A stretch of DNA of 64,000 nt from Pseudoalteromonas luteoviolacea NCIMB 1944 (GCF_001625565.1 NZ_AUXS01000075.1:248001-312000); one strand, 5' to 3'; positions 25,106 to 34,266 are shown, numbered from the stretch's first letter. Numbers and translations are program-made. The notes: a model not told the origin generated them from the letters alone.

Positions 25106-26260
25106 TCAAATAGGCTCTACCGCTTTGAGTGACTCACTTTGATAGCAGCCTAAAATCCTAACCGTTTGAGTATGCTCTTTGAGCGCTTCCAGCGCCTTTT
25201 GCACTTGAGGATCCGCAATATTTGCCTGTAGATCTACGTAAAAGACTTCTTCCCACGGGTTACCTGGAACAGGACGCGATTCAAGTTTTGTCATGTTAAT
25301 GCTGTTTTCTTTGAACACCATCAACGCATCTGCAAGGGAACCGACATGCTGTTTTGTCGCCATGATAAGGCTGGTTTTTGTTGGGATTTGAGTTGATACT
25401 TGAAGTGGTTTTCTTGCGACCACAATAAAGCGACTGTGGTTCTCAGCTTGATTGGCAAGTTCACTTTTTATGACTTCCAAGCCCTGTGAACGTCCTGCCT
25501 GCGCAGAACCAATCGCCGCACTTTGGTCACATTCCGCAGCAGCCATGATAGCGCTCGAAGTGGAGTCACATGTTTCATGGGTAACGTCTGCAAGACTTTG
25601 TAAGAAGCGACTGCACTGTGCGAAAGGTTGTGGGTGTGCATAGATCTTTTTCACATCTTTAAGCTCGATACCGGGTTTGGCCAATAGGCAGTGCTCTACA
25701 CTGTGAGTGACCTCTCCAACGATAGAAACTTGAGCGTGTTGCATTAAGTCAAACACTTCATTAATACTGCCTGAGCTGGTGTTTTCGATTGGTAAAATAC
25801 CAAAATCGGCTTTGCCTTTTTCAACTGAATTGGTGATATCTTCAAATGATTGGCAGCCCATTTCGACGACTTTCCCGGGGCGACGGCTAAAATATTTGTG
25901 ACAAGCTAACTGGCTATACGAACCTTGCCCACCTAGGTAGGCAACTCTATGCGTATCATTGACGGTGTCGGGATTCAGGCTCTTTTGCAGGAGCGCCTGC
26001 TGATTGAGTACGGAGTCTTCCAGAATTACTTGAAAAACATTATTAATGTAAAACTGATCTAGGCCCAGAGACTTGCCGTATCGAATTAGTTTTTCTAAGA
26101 GGGCAAGTTCTCGTTCTTCATCCCTGATCGGTTTATTGTTGTTAATTTTGTATTCCAATACCCCGTGACTAATACGTCTACGCTTTGCCAAAAGTACTAA
26201 TAATTCAGAGTCAATTTCATTAATCTCTGTCCTCAATGCATCTAAAGTATCTTGCGTCAT
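25106..26260 (-). CDS. pheA: Bifunctional chorismate mutase / prephenate dehydratase PheA
   Basis: The 384-aa product has an N-terminal chorismate mutase domain (LDALRTEINEIDSELLVLLAKRR), a prephenate dehydratase domain (VAYLGGQGSYSQLACHKYF, FGILPIENTSSGSINEV) and a C-terminal ACT domain (TSLIMATKQHVGSLADALMVF, ESRPVPGNPWEEVFYVD). ESRP is the phenylalanine-binding motif, so feedback inhibition is expected. The enzyme makes phenylpyruvate from chorismate. ATG 26260 follows GGGAGTGAGG; the earlier ATG 26275 leaves this ribosome site inside the gene. A Phe-rich leader and attenuator lie upstream. Confidence 0.95.
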   Translation of the reverse strand: MTQDTLDALRTEINEIDSELLVLLAKRRRISHGVLEYKINNNKPIRDEERELALLEKLIRYGKSLGLDQFYINNVFQVILEDSVLNQQALLQKSLNPDTVNDTHRVAYLGGQGSYSQLACHKYFSRRPGKVVEMGCQSFEDITNSVEKGKADFGILPIENTSSGSINEVFDLMQHAQVSIVGEVTHSVEHCLLAKPGIELKDVKKIYAHPQPFAQCSRFLQSLADVTHETCDSTSSAIMAAAECDQSAAIGSAQAGRSQGLEVIKSELANQAENHSRFIVVARKPLQVSTQIPTKTSLIMATKQHVGSLADALMVFKENSINMTKLESRPVPGNPWEEVFYVDLQANIADPQVQKALEALKEHTQTVRILGCYQSESLKAVEPI

Positions 26261-26281
26261 GGTCCTCACTCCCATTGTGCC

Positions 26282-26311
26282 AAAAAAAAAGCCTCCCAGA
26301 TGGTGGGAGGC
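26282..26311 (-). terminator. pheA attenuator terminator
   Basis: In the minus-strand transcript GCCUCCCA (26311-26304) pairs with UGGGAGGC (26298-26291) around CCAUC, followed by nine U. It lies between pheL and pheA, about 20 bases upstream of the pheA start region, so it would stop transcription before pheA. Confidence 0.9.
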
Positions 26312-26348
26312 TTAGCTATTCGTTTTTACGCGCAAACAGTTAAGCCTC
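26307..26348 (-). promoter_or_regulatory. pheA antiterminator pairing
   Basis: GAGGCUUA (26348-26341), one base after the pheL stop codon, is exactly complementary to UAAGCCUC (26314-26307), which overlaps the left arm of the terminator (26311-26304). A ribosome stalled on pheL Phe codons would leave the first strand free and allow this pairing; a ribosome at the stop codon would cover it. Confidence 0.8.
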
Positions 26349-26349
26349 T

Positions 26350-26400
26350 TCACCTAAAGAAGCTAAAAAAGAAAAAATAACGGCGCGTGAAAAAGTTCAT
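26350..26400 (-). CDS. pheL: Phe leader peptide PheL
   Basis: A 16-codon reading frame on the minus strand encodes MNFFTRRYFFFFSFFR, with eight phenylalanines and one tyrosine. It ends at TGA 26352-26350, just before the antiterminator and terminator of pheA. Sequence and position are those of a phenylalanine leader peptide whose translation senses charged tRNA-Phe. The ribosome site is weak (AACAGATT before ATG). It is too short for routine gene finders. E. coli PheL differs in sequence but not in principle. Confidence 0.88.
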   Translation of the reverse strand: MNFFTRRYFFFFSFFR

Positions 26401-26570
26401 AATCTGTTCGTATCTAAAAATCAGTATTAGCAGTATTATTAACACAGATATCGAACCAATTACAACTAGGTATTTTAAATTATACTCTAATTGCATTGGC
26501 TACGAATTACGTGATCTGATATATTCAAGTCAATATATGAAAAAAAACATAACAGGGTAAAGGGTTTATC

Positions 26571-29549
26571 GTGGGCAACCGTCGTCCTCCTTCGCGTTTT
26601 GGTGCTAATTCTCTAAGTGTGAAATTATCAATCTTAATTTCCGCTGTGTGTGTCATTGCTGGCGTATTTGCAGCCGCGTTGATGTTGAAATCTGAGGAAA
26701 AGCATCTCGTTGAGGCTGAATTTGTCCAATTACATGGTTTAAGTGAGCAAGTATTACAGCAGTTTTCTCACTATTTAGAACTCAAAAAGAGCCTCGCTCA
26801 ACAGACAAATGTCGTGGTGTCAAAAAAGCTTCTGTCAGCAACAGAGATACCACTAAATACCGAGTTACCCTTAACTACGAGTAATGGCAGAATGCATAGT
26901 GTTGCTGCTAATGGCATGTCGGCAGCTTACATTTTGAAAGATACATTGAGCGAAAGCGATCAAGCGTTATTTCAAAAGTCAGAAAGCCTTTGGAATATTC
27001 TGTCACCTATTTTGCTGCAAGACTTTTTCAATTTTTATATCTATACCACAGAGAACTTTGTACGAATTGCGCCACCTAACTCGGTCCTTTTAGACAGCGC
27101 ACAGAATAGACAGGCTAATATTCACGCTCAACCGCTGTTACGCGAGGAGTTAAACCCTACCAGAGAAGCTGTTTGGTCCGATGTACATCACGACCCTATT
27201 TGGAGCAAATGGGTAGTGAGTATTTTAGTTCCGCTGTATGAAGGAGATGTGTATCGAGGCTTTACTGGGAGCGATTTAGATTTAGAAACCTTGCTTTCTA
27301 GGCTGCCAAAACCGACCGCAGAGCAAAGTTACATTATTTTTGATAAACAGGGGCGGATTATATCTGCGCCAAATTTACTCAGAGATACCGAGCATTCCGA
27401 GTTGTTAACAAAAGATGCATTACCCAGCCCAATACAACGCGTGATTGACACTGCGCTCAAGGTAAATTTACCAAGCTATCAAGATGAGTTTGTACATGAC
27501 AAAGCAGGCCATATCGCAAATGTGATGCATTTGGGGGAGCTTGACTGGTATGTTGGTATGTACAAGCGCCGAGATACGGCTTTGCACGCGCTTGAAGAGC
27601 TCAAGGTCAAGTTTTTTGGCTTGTTTGTTCTCTACGCCGGTTTTGTTGCCATGCTCCTGCACCAAGTAATTTACCATCTGATTTTGAAGCGTATTAATCA
27701 ATTGGTTAAAGTTCTGATCAGTTTTGGTCGAGGTCAATGGGATCATCCGAAACTCGCCGACAGTGATGATGAAATCGGTTTGTTGAATGCATCATTTAAT
27801 GACATGAGTGATGATATTAAAAAATTAGTCAACGGACTGAATCAGCGTATCAATGAAAAAGAAATCGCAGAGAAGGCGGCAAACCGGTTATCCAAGGCCG
27901 TTGCGTTTTCTGGTACAGGGGTGGTGATCACCAATGAGCGATTCAAAATTGAGTATGTGAATCCAAAAATGGTTGAAATGACTGGGTTTGCCGAATCTCA
28001 CTTTTTGGATGCGCCACTGCTAGATATTATTTCTAGCGAGATGGCCATCTTAATTGATGATATAGATTTTGACCTCAAAAGCCGTAACTACTGGCGTGGT
28101 GATACTTTGTTGCAAAGTAGCAACAATGACCAAATTTGGGTGAGTTTGAGTATTTCTCCAATCCGGGAAAATGGTGGTCGCATTTCAAGTTATGTGGCAT
28201 CTGCACAAGACATTTCATTTGTTAAAGAAAGTCAAAGAAAGATGGAAGAGCTGGCCTATTTTGACACTCTAACAGGCTTAGCTAATCGTACCTTTTTCCG
28301 TATGCAACTGCGTAAATCCATGGCATTGGCCTCTCGTGGACACTACGCGTTTGCGCTATTTTACTTTGACCTCGATGAATTTAAACGCATTAACGATACA
28401 CTCGGACATGATGCAGGAGATCGGTTACTTGTAGAGGTTGCCGACAGACTTAAACAAAGATTAAGGGCCGAGGATACAATTGCGCGATTGGGTGGTGATG
28501 AATTTGCTGTTTTGCTAAGCGGGATAAGCACCCGAGACAACGCAATGGATGTAGCACATACAATACAAAAAACTCTCAGCCAACCCATTTCGCTAGGAAA
28601 CAACGAGGTCATTGTCAGTGCCAGTATTGGTATCACTTTGGCACCATTTGATAGCCAAGAAGAAGAGCAGTTATTAAAACATGCTGATTTGGCCATGTAT
28701 GAAGCCAAAGCAAAAGGGCGAAACACTTTCCATTTTTATTCTCAGGAGCTAAATGCGGCAGCGAATGAGCGATTGCACATAGAAAATGAATTACGACAGG
28801 CGATTAAGAGTCAACAATTCTCATTGCAGTATCAACCACAAATAGATAGTCGAAGTGGAAAAATTGTTGGTTATGAGGCGTTAATTCGGTGGAATCATCC
28901 AACGGAAGGCGGGATCCCGCCGACTAAGTTTATCCCAATTGCTGAGGCTACGGGATTAATCGTCGAAATAGGTACATGGGTTTTGAAAGAGGCTTGCAGA
29001 TTCTCTTCTGTGCTAAAATCTAAAGGGTATACCGCTGATATTTCAATTAACTTGTCTGCACGACAGTTTAAGGACGCGAATTTAATCGAGACGATTTCTC
29101 ACACATTAGATGAAGTAGGCCTACCACCTTCAATGCTTCACCTTGAGTTGACAGAAAGTATGCTAATGGGTGATGTCGAAGCAGCAATTGAGCAGCTAAA
29201 GGAGATGAAAAAGCTAGGTGTATCACTATCAATTGATGATTTTGGAACAGGCTACTCGTCGCTCAGTTATCTGAAGCGCTTCCCAGTCGATGTACTCAAA
29301 GTGGATAGGTCCTTTGTGAAGGATATTCCAGATGATAGTAATGACATGGAAATTACTGCTGCAATTATTGCGATGGCTCAGAAGCTCAGTATGAAGGTGG
29401 TTGCTGAAGGGGTGGAAACCGCCGAGCAAGTCGCTTTTTTACAGCGGAATAATTGCCATATCGTACAAGGTTACTACTACAGTGCGCCGCTGACAGAGCA
29501 ACAAGTATTTGCTCAAGAGCCAGATATTATGAGAGTAGCAGGGAATTAA
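26571..29549 (+). CDS. Membrane sensor GGDEF-EAL c-di-GMP enzyme with HAMP and PAS
   Basis: The 992-aa product has TM1 near residues 20-42, a large periplasmic sensor (about 45-340, Cache/CHASE-like), TM2 near 345-365, a HAMP linker, a PAS domain (about 445-555, GTGVVITNERFKIEYVNPKM), GGDEF (about 565-725) and EAL (about 740-985). The GGDEF motif is intact and preceded by an I-site-like RAED five residues before it. The EAL domain keeps YEALIRW, DDFGTGYSS and AEGVET. Both synthesis and hydrolysis of c-di-GMP are therefore possible. Translation probably begins at GTG 26571. The ligand is unknown. It shares overlapping stop codons with convergent yciH. Confidence 0.92.
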   Translation: MGNRRPPSRFGANSLSVKLSILISAVCVIAGVFAAALMLKSEEKHLVEAEFVQLHGLSEQVLQQFSHYLELKKSLAQQTNVVVSKKLLSATEIPLNTELPLTTSNGRMHSVAANGMSAAYILKDTLSESDQALFQKSESLWNILSPILLQDFFNFYIYTTENFVRIAPPNSVLLDSAQNRQANIHAQPLLREELNPTREAVWSDVHHDPIWSKWVVSILVPLYEGDVYRGFTGSDLDLETLLSRLPKPTAEQSYIIFDKQGRIISAPNLLRDTEHSELLTKDALPSPIQRVIDTALKVNLPSYQDEFVHDKAGHIANVMHLGELDWYVGMYKRRDTALHALEELKVKFFGLFVLYAGFVAMLLHQVIYHLILKRINQLVKVLISFGRGQWDHPKLADSDDEIGLLNASFNDMSDDIKKLVNGLNQRINEKEIAEKAANRLSKAVAFSGTGVVITNERFKIEYVNPKMVEMTGFAESHFLDAPLLDIISSEMAILIDDIDFDLKSRNYWRGDTLLQSSNNDQIWVSLSISPIRENGGRISSYVASAQDISFVKESQRKMEELAYFDTLTGLANRTFFRMQLRKSMALASRGHYAFALFYFDLDEFKRINDTLGHDAGDRLLVEVADRLKQRLRAEDTIARLGGDEFAVLLSGISTRDNAMDVAHTIQKTLSQPISLGNNEVIVSASIGITLAPFDSQEEEQLLKHADLAMYEAKAKGRNTFHFYSQELNAAANERLHIENELRQAIKSQQFSLQYQPQIDSRSGKIVGYEALIRWNHPTEGGIPPTKFIPIAEATGLIVEIGTWVLKEACRFSSVLKSKGYTADISINLSARQFKDANLIETISHTLDEVGLPPSMLHLELTESMLMGDVEAAIEQLKEMKKLGVSLSIDDFGTGYSSLSYLKRFPVDVLKVDRSFVKDIPDDSNDMEITAAIIAMAQKLSMKVVAEGVETAEQVAFLQRNNCHIVQGYYYSAPLTEQQVFAQEPDIMRVAGN

Positions 29550-29875
29550 CCCCCTGCTATTTTGACTTTGAATCCCTGAGCAATTAATAGACCTTTTAGC
29601 TTTTCACGATCATCGCCTTGAATTTCAATTACACCATCCTTTACTGCACCACCTTGCCCCATTTTACTTTTCAGTAACTTAGCTAATTTTTTTAGATCAT
29701 GCTGTTCAGGATCAATACCGACTACCAACATCACGCCTTTACCTTTTCTACCTTTGGTTTGACGTTCAATGCGAATGTGGCCATCTTTAAAAAGCTTTAC
29801 TTCTTGTTGCGGTTGTTCGTCTTGCGGTTTAATTCTTCCCAGCTCGGTAGAATATACTAAACGACCTTCTGACAT
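29546..29875 (-). CDS. yciH: SUI1/eIF1-family protein YciH
   Basis: The 109-aa product has the SUI1 fold: RIERQTKGRKGKGVMLVVGI, QGGAVKDGVIEIQGD and the C-terminal GFKVKIAGG. Bacterial YciH resembles eukaryotic eIF1 and influences start-codon fidelity, but its normal role is not settled. It is convergent with the GGDEF-EAL gene, and the two TAA stops overlap in TTAA, leaving no room for a terminator between them. Length is typical. Confidence 0.93.
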   Translation of the reverse strand: MSEGRLVYSTELGRIKPQDEQPQQEVKLFKDGHIRIERQTKGRKGKGVMLVVGIDPEQHDLKKLAKLLKSKMGQGGAVKDGVIEIQGDDREKLKGLLIAQGFKVKIAGG

Positions 29876-30020
29876 GGCTTACTCCAAACTAGTTTCATTA
29901 CCTTGGATACTAACAAAAAGTGTTTTGTGCTGTTATATTTTTTTGGCGAAATTACGTAATACGATTATATTTAAAACATAAAGATGGATAACAATACCAA
30001 ATTCAAAGTAGGAGCTTGCA

Positions 30021-30326
30021 ATGAGCCTGAGCAAAAATGCTTCAGCCGACGGAAAGACCTTAACAATCCAAATTAAAGGGAAGTTTGACTTTAATTTAGT
30101 ACAATCATTTCGCCAAGCCTATGCAGAGGTGAACGCCGAAACAGAAAAAGTAGTCGTCGATTTACGAGATACAGACTACATGGATAGCTCAGCCTTAGGG
30201 ATGCTATTAAATATGAAAAAAACACTTGGTGATTCTGTTGGAAGCATACAGATCAGCAATTGTAGACCACAATTAAAGAAAATCTTGCAGATATCTCGGT
30301 TTGATAAAAAGTTTGAAATTGACTAA
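30021..30326 (+). CDS. STAS-domain anti-sigma factor antagonist (CrsA/HsbA-like)
   Basis: The 101-aa protein is a single STAS domain with DYMDSSALGMLLNMKK, which contains the Ser that the partner kinase phosphorylates (DSSALG). It starts 15 bases before the REC-PP2C-HATPase gene, so the two are a unit. In Shewanella such a pair (CrsA/CrsR) controls RpoS through partner switching; Pseudomonas HsbA/HsbR is similar. The protein would be phosphorylated by the HATPase domain and dephosphorylated by the PP2C domain of the next product. Its own target cannot be identified from this window. Confidence 0.85.
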   Translation: MSLSKNASADGKTLTIQIKGKFDFNLVQSFRQAYAEVNAETEKVVVDLRDTDYMDSSALGMLLNMKKTLGDSVGSIQISNCRPQLKKILQISRFDKKFEID

Positions 30327-30340
30327 CTGAGTTCGATCGC

Positions 30341-31990
30341 ATGCTTATTTTAGTGGTTGATGATCAACCTCTTAACTGCCGATTGCTCACTGCCATGTTG
30401 GAGCAACAACACTATGATGTATTGGTTGCAAACAACGGGCAAGAAGCGCTGGACTTGTTGCAGCAGCATGAGGTAGACATTGTATTGCTTGATGTCATGA
30501 TGCCTGTTATGAACGGGTTTGAAACGGCGCCAAAGATCAAGGAGTACGCTGGGGATGTGTATTTACCCATTATTTTTATAACCGCGCTTGAAGATCATGC
30601 TAGTTTTGAAAAGTGTCTGCGAGTTGGCGGGGATGATTTCATTCATAAACCTTTTGACAGAATTATTCTCTCTGCAAAAATTCGTGCCCACGCCCGTACA
30701 AGAAAGCTCAGCAAAGAAGCAAACGAACAAAAGAAACAGCTGCAGTATCATTACAATCAAACTGAAAGAGAGCATGAAATTGTAGAGCATATATTTAGAA
30801 ATGCCCTGTCAGGCCAAGAAAGGTTTGATACGCTGTGTGACTTTCATCTCTCGCCTGCCTCTATGTTCAATGGTGACATGTTTTTAATGGCAAAAAGCCC
30901 CATAGGTGGTTTTTATTGCTTGTTGGGCGACTTTACCGGCCACGGCTTAGCGGCTGCCGTGGGGGCGCTTCCTGCATCGAAAATCTTTTACACTATGGTA
31001 CAAAAGGGAATGGCTGTAGGGGATATAGCAACGGAGCTGAACAGTTCTTTATATACTTTGCTACCAGGCCACATGTTTTGCGCCGCAGCGATTATTGAGT
31101 TGAGCAGTTCTGGTAAGAATATTTCGGCTTGGTTGGGAGGGCTGCCGGACATTTATTTGATTAATGGCCAGGGTAAGGTATTGAAAACCGTTGAGTCGCA
31201 GCACATGGCGTTGGGGATTTTGGACGATGAAGAATTCGAAAGAACCATTTTACACTTTGAGGTAGAGCGGGGTACGCGATTAGTGATGGCTACCGATGGG
31301 ATCATCGAAAGTGAAGGGCCTGATGGCGAAATGTTTGGTGAAGGAAGGTTCATCGATACTTTGCAAAGTAAAAATGCTATCACAACGCAGGAAGTGATAG
31401 ATAAAGTAAGAGGGTTTGCACAACATGCGGAGCAACAGGATGACTTGAGTATTGCAATAGTTAACTGTTTGGCAGCCGAGGTAGAGAGTTCAAGTGATAC
31501 GCATTATTCTTGTTTGCCCTTTGATGTGTCAGTTTCTTTAGACGCCGAGCAAATGAAAGTGACTGATCCTGTATTAGAAGTGGTTAATGTATTGAGTAAT
31601 GTTGAGGGAGTGGATGCGCATAGGTCCAATATATTCCTGTTATTATCGGAAGCGTACAATAACTCTTTAGACCATGGTGTGCTGGGGATCAGCTCTGAAT
31701 TAAAAAACCAAGAAGATGGGTTTCTAGAATATTATACCCAGCGGGCTGAAGCATTGGCTGAACTGAACAATGCGTCAATTCAAATATCGGCTTCTTATTC
31801 TCCCGAAAAGCATTCGATTACCTTTGATATAAAAGATTCTGGCAGCGGATTTATGCAGCCTGAAGTGCAACATGATAACTCTCTATCTAATGAACATGGA
31901 CGCGGTGTTCAATTGCTTTCAGAGATTGCGGATAGTGTGAGTTACAATCAAATAGGCAATGAAGTAAGGCTTGTTTACTCCCTCAACTAG
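30341..31990 (+). CDS. Response regulator with PP2C phosphatase and HATPase kinase (CrsR/HsbR-like)
   Basis: The 549-aa product has three domains. The REC domain (1-120) keeps VVDDQ, VLLDVMMP (phosphoacceptor Asp) and HKPF. The SpoIIE-type PP2C (about 165-375) keeps GDFTGHGLAA, MATDGIIES and QQDDLSIA. The C-terminal HATPase (about 400-545) keeps SEAYNNSLDHG, KDSGSGF and HGRGVQLL. All catalytic motifs appear present. Such fusions both phosphorylate and dephosphorylate a STAS partner, here the gene 15 bases upstream. An upstream hybrid kinase would control the REC domain, but none lies in the window. Confidence 0.88.
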   Translation: MLILVVDDQPLNCRLLTAMLEQQHYDVLVANNGQEALDLLQQHEVDIVLLDVMMPVMNGFETAPKIKEYAGDVYLPIIFITALEDHASFEKCLRVGGDDFIHKPFDRIILSAKIRAHARTRKLSKEANEQKKQLQYHYNQTEREHEIVEHIFRNALSGQERFDTLCDFHLSPASMFNGDMFLMAKSPIGGFYCLLGDFTGHGLAAAVGALPASKIFYTMVQKGMAVGDIATELNSSLYTLLPGHMFCAAAIIELSSSGKNISAWLGGLPDIYLINGQGKVLKTVESQHMALGILDDEEFERTILHFEVERGTRLVMATDGIIESEGPDGEMFGEGRFIDTLQSKNAITTQEVIDKVRGFAQHAEQQDDLSIAIVNCLAAEVESSSDTHYSCLPFDVSVSLDAEQMKVTDPVLEVVNVLSNVEGVDAHRSNIFLLLSEAYNNSLDHGVLGISSELKNQEDGFLEYYTQRAEALAELNNASIQISASYSPEKHSITFDIKDSGSGFMQPEVQHDNSLSNEHGRGVQLLSEIADSVSYNQIGNEVRLVYSLN

Positions 31991-32127
31991 CTGTTCGAAA
32001 TATTGAAATTTTTTTTCACTTATTCCTTTCTATTGTTCCTCAAAATAAAAAACATGCTCTTTCCTATAGTCAACGGCATAATTGCGTGTTAAATTTGATT
32101 TAGATATATAGATGTTTGGATGGCTAA

Positions 32128-32787
32128 ATGATTTCTGCATACTTAAATAAAACGAAAACCCCAGTGGAACCTTCTTTGGTGAAATTGCAACTAGACTCTT
32201 TAGAGGCATTTTTGGCAAGTAATCAAACCAAACCGATATGGTCTTATAAAATTCCAGAGCTTGGTGAAGGGGGAAGTTGTAGCTTATTTGGTCATTTACA
32301 AGAAGCACCATTTGAATTGAATTCTTATATTTCACACAGTGAAAGAAACACAGAACTACTGTCTAAACTGCAAGCTATTGTAGAGTTCGTTACCTGTAAA
32401 ACCGGAGTAGATTGGTTTGGCATCTACCAAACGAGATTGGTAGACGGTGAAAATCAGCTCTTGAAGTTGGCCTATAACGGTGCGCCAAGTCGCCCTCTCT
32501 TTCCCATTAATGAACAATTTGCAGCGACTTCGAACAACATTCAAACTGTATTGTCAGAACAATCCCGTATTATCAATGATATTCCCGAATATATTGCAAC
32601 GGGCGGTGAGTATTATACCTGTGACCCGAAAGTGCAAGCTGAGGTTTGTATTCCATTGTTAAACGACAGTTTTGAGTGTGTCGGGATCATTGATGCAGAG
32701 GCTTTTAGTAAAGACTTTTTTACTCCTGACAATTTATCTGTACTGGTTGCGGCTTGCATGAAAATAACACACTACCTTCCTGAGTGA
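32128..32787 (+). CDS. GAF-domain protein resembling free-methionine-R-sulfoxide reductase
   Basis: The 219-aa protein has a GAF domain in residues about 75-215 (KTGVDWFGIYQTR, then CDPKVQAEVCIPLL, then IGIIDAEA-like). The Cys in YYTCDPKVQAEVCIPLL corresponds to the catalytic Cys in the CDAASNSEIVLPL motif of fRMsr (YebR). The two other Cys of YebR, in the VRIPVG region, seem missing. The roughly 70-residue N-terminal part has no recognised domain. It lies alone after the partner-switch pair. It could be a sensor or a modified reductase; I am not sure which. Confidence 0.6.
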   Translation: MISAYLNKTKTPVEPSLVKLQLDSLEAFLASNQTKPIWSYKIPELGEGGSCSLFGHLQEAPFELNSYISHSERNTELLSKLQAIVEFVTCKTGVDWFGIYQTRLVDGENQLLKLAYNGAPSRPLFPINEQFAATSNNIQTVLSEQSRIINDIPEYIATGGEYYTCDPKVQAEVCIPLLNDSFECVGIIDAEAFSKDFFTPDNLSVLVAACMKITHYLPE

Positions 32788-32961
32788 GAGGGCTCGTGTT
32801 CTCGTTAAATTGTGTTAGTATTATGGCAACTATAACCCCCAAGATTACTACGTATTATCGAGTTGAATACTTAGAGAAATGAAGGTGAGCTTGAATGCGC
32901 TTGAGCGAATTTTTGCGGCCTTGTGTTTTTGCGTACTAGTTTTAATAGGAAAAAAATACAC

Positions 32962-34155
32962 ATGTTTTCAGAACTAAAACCACTTCCTACAGACCCAATT
33001 TTGGGCCTAATGGCAGCTTATAAGCAAGACGATAACCCTAAAAAAATTGATTTAGGCGTTGGTGTATATAAAGATGAGCAAGGTGCTACTCCGGTTTTAA
33101 AAGCGGTTAAAAAAGCAGAAGCATTTCGTTTAGAAAACGAAACCACAAAATCGTACATTGGGTTAGCTGGTAACTTAGACTTTTGCGCTAAGATGGAAGA
33201 GTTGTTATTAAGCAATAGTCACACTACATTACTTGCCAACCGAGTGCGTACGGCGCAGACTCCAGGTGGCACAGGCTCTTTGCGCGTAGCTGCTGAGTTC
33301 ATTAAGCGTTGTAATAAAGATGCGACGGTTTGGGTGACGACACCAACTTGGGCAAACCATATTAGCCTATTTGAAGCTGCTGGCTTGACAGTAAAAGAGT
33401 ACCCTTACTACGACTACGAGAATAAAGGGCTACTTTTTGACGAGATGATTGATACGCTGAAGCAAGTGCCAAAGGGTGACGTTGTTTTAGTTCATGCATG
33501 TTGCCACAATCCAAGTGGTATGGATCTGAATGCCGAACAGTGGCAGATTTTTGCGGACCTTGCTAAAGAGGTTGGCTTTACTCCACTTGTAGACATTGCT
33601 TATCAAGGTTTTGGTACCAGCCTAGACGAAGATGCTAATGGTCTACGTTTGCTAGCTCAAACAGTAGAAGAGATGATCATTTGTTCTTCATGCTCTAAAA
33701 ACTTTGGTCTTTACCGTGAGCGTATTGGTGCATGTTCTGTTATCTCTAAAGATGCAGCGAATGCGGATGTTGCAAACTCAGTTCTATTAAGCGTAGTACG
33801 CAGCATCTATTCTATGCCACCGGCACATGGTGCCGACATTGTAAATACTATCCTTTCAAGTGATGAGTTAACACAAGAGTGGCATCAAGAGCTTGCTGAA
33901 ATGCGTGATCGTATTAACGGTTTACGTAGCCTTGTAAAAGATAGCTTAGCGCAGAGAAATACTGGACATGATTTCTCATTCATTGAGCGCCAGCACGGTA
34001 TGTTCTCATTCTTAGGTATTAATAAAGAGCAAATTAACCGCCTACGTGAGGAATATTCAATCTATATCGTGGGTTCTAGCCGTGTAAATGTGGCGGGTAT
34101 TAGCCAAAGCAATATTGATTATTTTGCTGATGCAGTTGCTGCAGTTTTAAAATAA
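32962..34155 (+). CDS. tyrB: Aromatic/aspartate aminotransferase (TyrB/AspC type)
   Basis: The 397-aa product is a class I fold PLP aminotransferase. SCSKNFGLYRERIGA carries the PLP lysine (K246), and the segments KIDLGVGVYKD, CHNPSGMDLN and SRVNVAGIS (substrate-binding Arg in SSRVN) are typical of Iab aminotransferases. It transaminates oxaloacetate/aspartate and aromatic keto acids. With tyrA and pheA in the same window it would complete tyrosine and phenylalanine synthesis, although aspC or tyrB cannot be separated from sequence alone. ATG 32962 follows AGGAAA. No TyrR box was seen upstream. A long-stem terminator follows. Confidence 0.88.
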   Translation: MFSELKPLPTDPILGLMAAYKQDDNPKKIDLGVGVYKDEQGATPVLKAVKKAEAFRLENETTKSYIGLAGNLDFCAKMEELLLSNSHTTLLANRVRTAQTPGGTGSLRVAAEFIKRCNKDATVWVTTPTWANHISLFEAAGLTVKEYPYYDYENKGLLFDEMIDTLKQVPKGDVVLVHACCHNPSGMDLNAEQWQIFADLAKEVGFTPLVDIAYQGFGTSLDEDANGLRLLAQTVEEMIICSSCSKNFGLYRERIGACSVISKDAANADVANSVLLSVVRSIYSMPPAHGADIVNTILSSDELTQEWHQELAEMRDRINGLRSLVKDSLAQRNTGHDFSFIERQHGMFSFLGINKEQINRLREEYSIYIVGSSRVNVAGISQSNIDYFADAVAAVLK

Positions 34156-34179
34156 TCGCTACGTCGGTTATATAAAACT

Positions 34180-34214
34180 AAAACGCCGAACTATATCAAT
34201 AGTGCGGCGTTTTT
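34180..34214 (+). terminator. Terminator after tyrB
   Basis: AAAACGCCG (34180-34188) pairs with CGGCGTTTT (34205-34213), continued by ACTAT/ATAGT after a single mismatch, with a 4-base loop. A T run completes it 24 bases after the stop codon. Confidence 0.8.
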
Positions 34215-34266
34215 GCGTTTTTGGAACGAATAAGTCAGTAAAGGTAATTTAAGAACCAAGTAATAT

